This document shows, piece by piece, positions 38,570-38,801 of a stretch of DNA of 38,801 nt; positions within the stretch are counted from its first letter, which is position 1; each line of letters opens with the position of its first letter. The stretch is taken from assembly GCA_009700145.1 (NCBI GenBank), contig WLMQ01000002.1, forward strand, positions 1-38,801. The letters run 5' to 3'. Origin of the DNA: Actinomycetota bacterium. Lineage in GTDB: Bacteria > Actinomycetota > Acidimicrobiia > Acidimicrobiales > Ilumatobacteraceae. Below the pieces are notes generated by a model. The model ran no database searches. It worked only from the letters and a program-made list of their open reading frames with translations, and was not told where the DNA came from. Position numbers and translations under genes: made by a program.

Positions 38570-38765
38570 TCACCAATTGACCACCTTGTGTTGACCAATA
38601 CGGCCCAACAGTTGGGTCGACTGTGCAACACCCCCCTGCCACAGTCATCCTTGTGAGGTTCTGCTTTTACCCCGATACACTTTCCGAGTCAGTACATACC
38701 CTGCCCCAAGCAGGGGCCCCGATGTCGGATAGGCCGGCACCGTGACCGAAGGGAGTTACACGCTT

Positions 38766-38801
38766 ATGATGCGTGCTTACGAATTAATGATCATTATCGA
38801 C
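38766..38801 (+). CDS. rpsF: 30S ribosomal protein S6 (5' fragment, truncated by window end)
   Basis: MMRAYELMIIID, typical S6 N-terminus, preceded by gaaggg. Confidence 0.85.
   Translation, partial: MMRAYELMIIID

Noticed and set aside
1-38801. CRISPR arrays, IS elements, prophage or toxin-antitoxin modules
   Set aside because: No regularly spaced direct repeats, transposase/integrase motifs or toxin families seen on either strand.

Overview
The window is the replication-origin region of an actinobacterial chromosome. Gene order resembles Mycobacterium, and the divergence is consistent with an acidimicrobial lineage (inference). On the minus strand from the left come tRNA-Ile, a DUF3566 protein, a TadE-like protein, gyrA, gyrB, a DUF721/DciA protein, recF, dnaN, oriC and dnaA. 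On the plus strand follow rpmH, rnpA, yidD, yidC, jag, rsmG, two parS sites, parA and parB. A ten-gene minus-strand block follows: cwlM-like, trxA, trxB, TM protein, anti-sigma, ECF sigma, Ser/Thr kinase with an extracellular domain, DegV, a large DUF6049/Rv3909-like surface protein, and GNAT. Next are plus-strand SGNH hydrolase and histone-deacetylase-like genes. A tightly overlapping seven-gene minus-strand operon comes next (serine hydrolase, S9 peptidase, XRE-cupin regulator, fused DppDF ATPase, two permeases, Tat/lipobox peptide-binding protein). The window ends with a CCA-adding enzyme, DUF5318, a TM protein and the start of rpsF. Most of it is ordinary core genome. The observations most worth a second look are: a DnaA-trio-like unwinding element in the dnaA-dnaN gap; three perfect DnaA boxes in the convergent gap after parB; a perfect head-to-head DnaA-box palindrome upstream of dnaA; an active-looking kinase whose extracellular domain sits where Mycobacterium has a MurJ-pseudokinase fusion, in the same gene block as a CwlM homologue with no visible zinc ligands; and the compact peptide import/hydrolysis operon. 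I found no CRISPR array, transposon or prophage.
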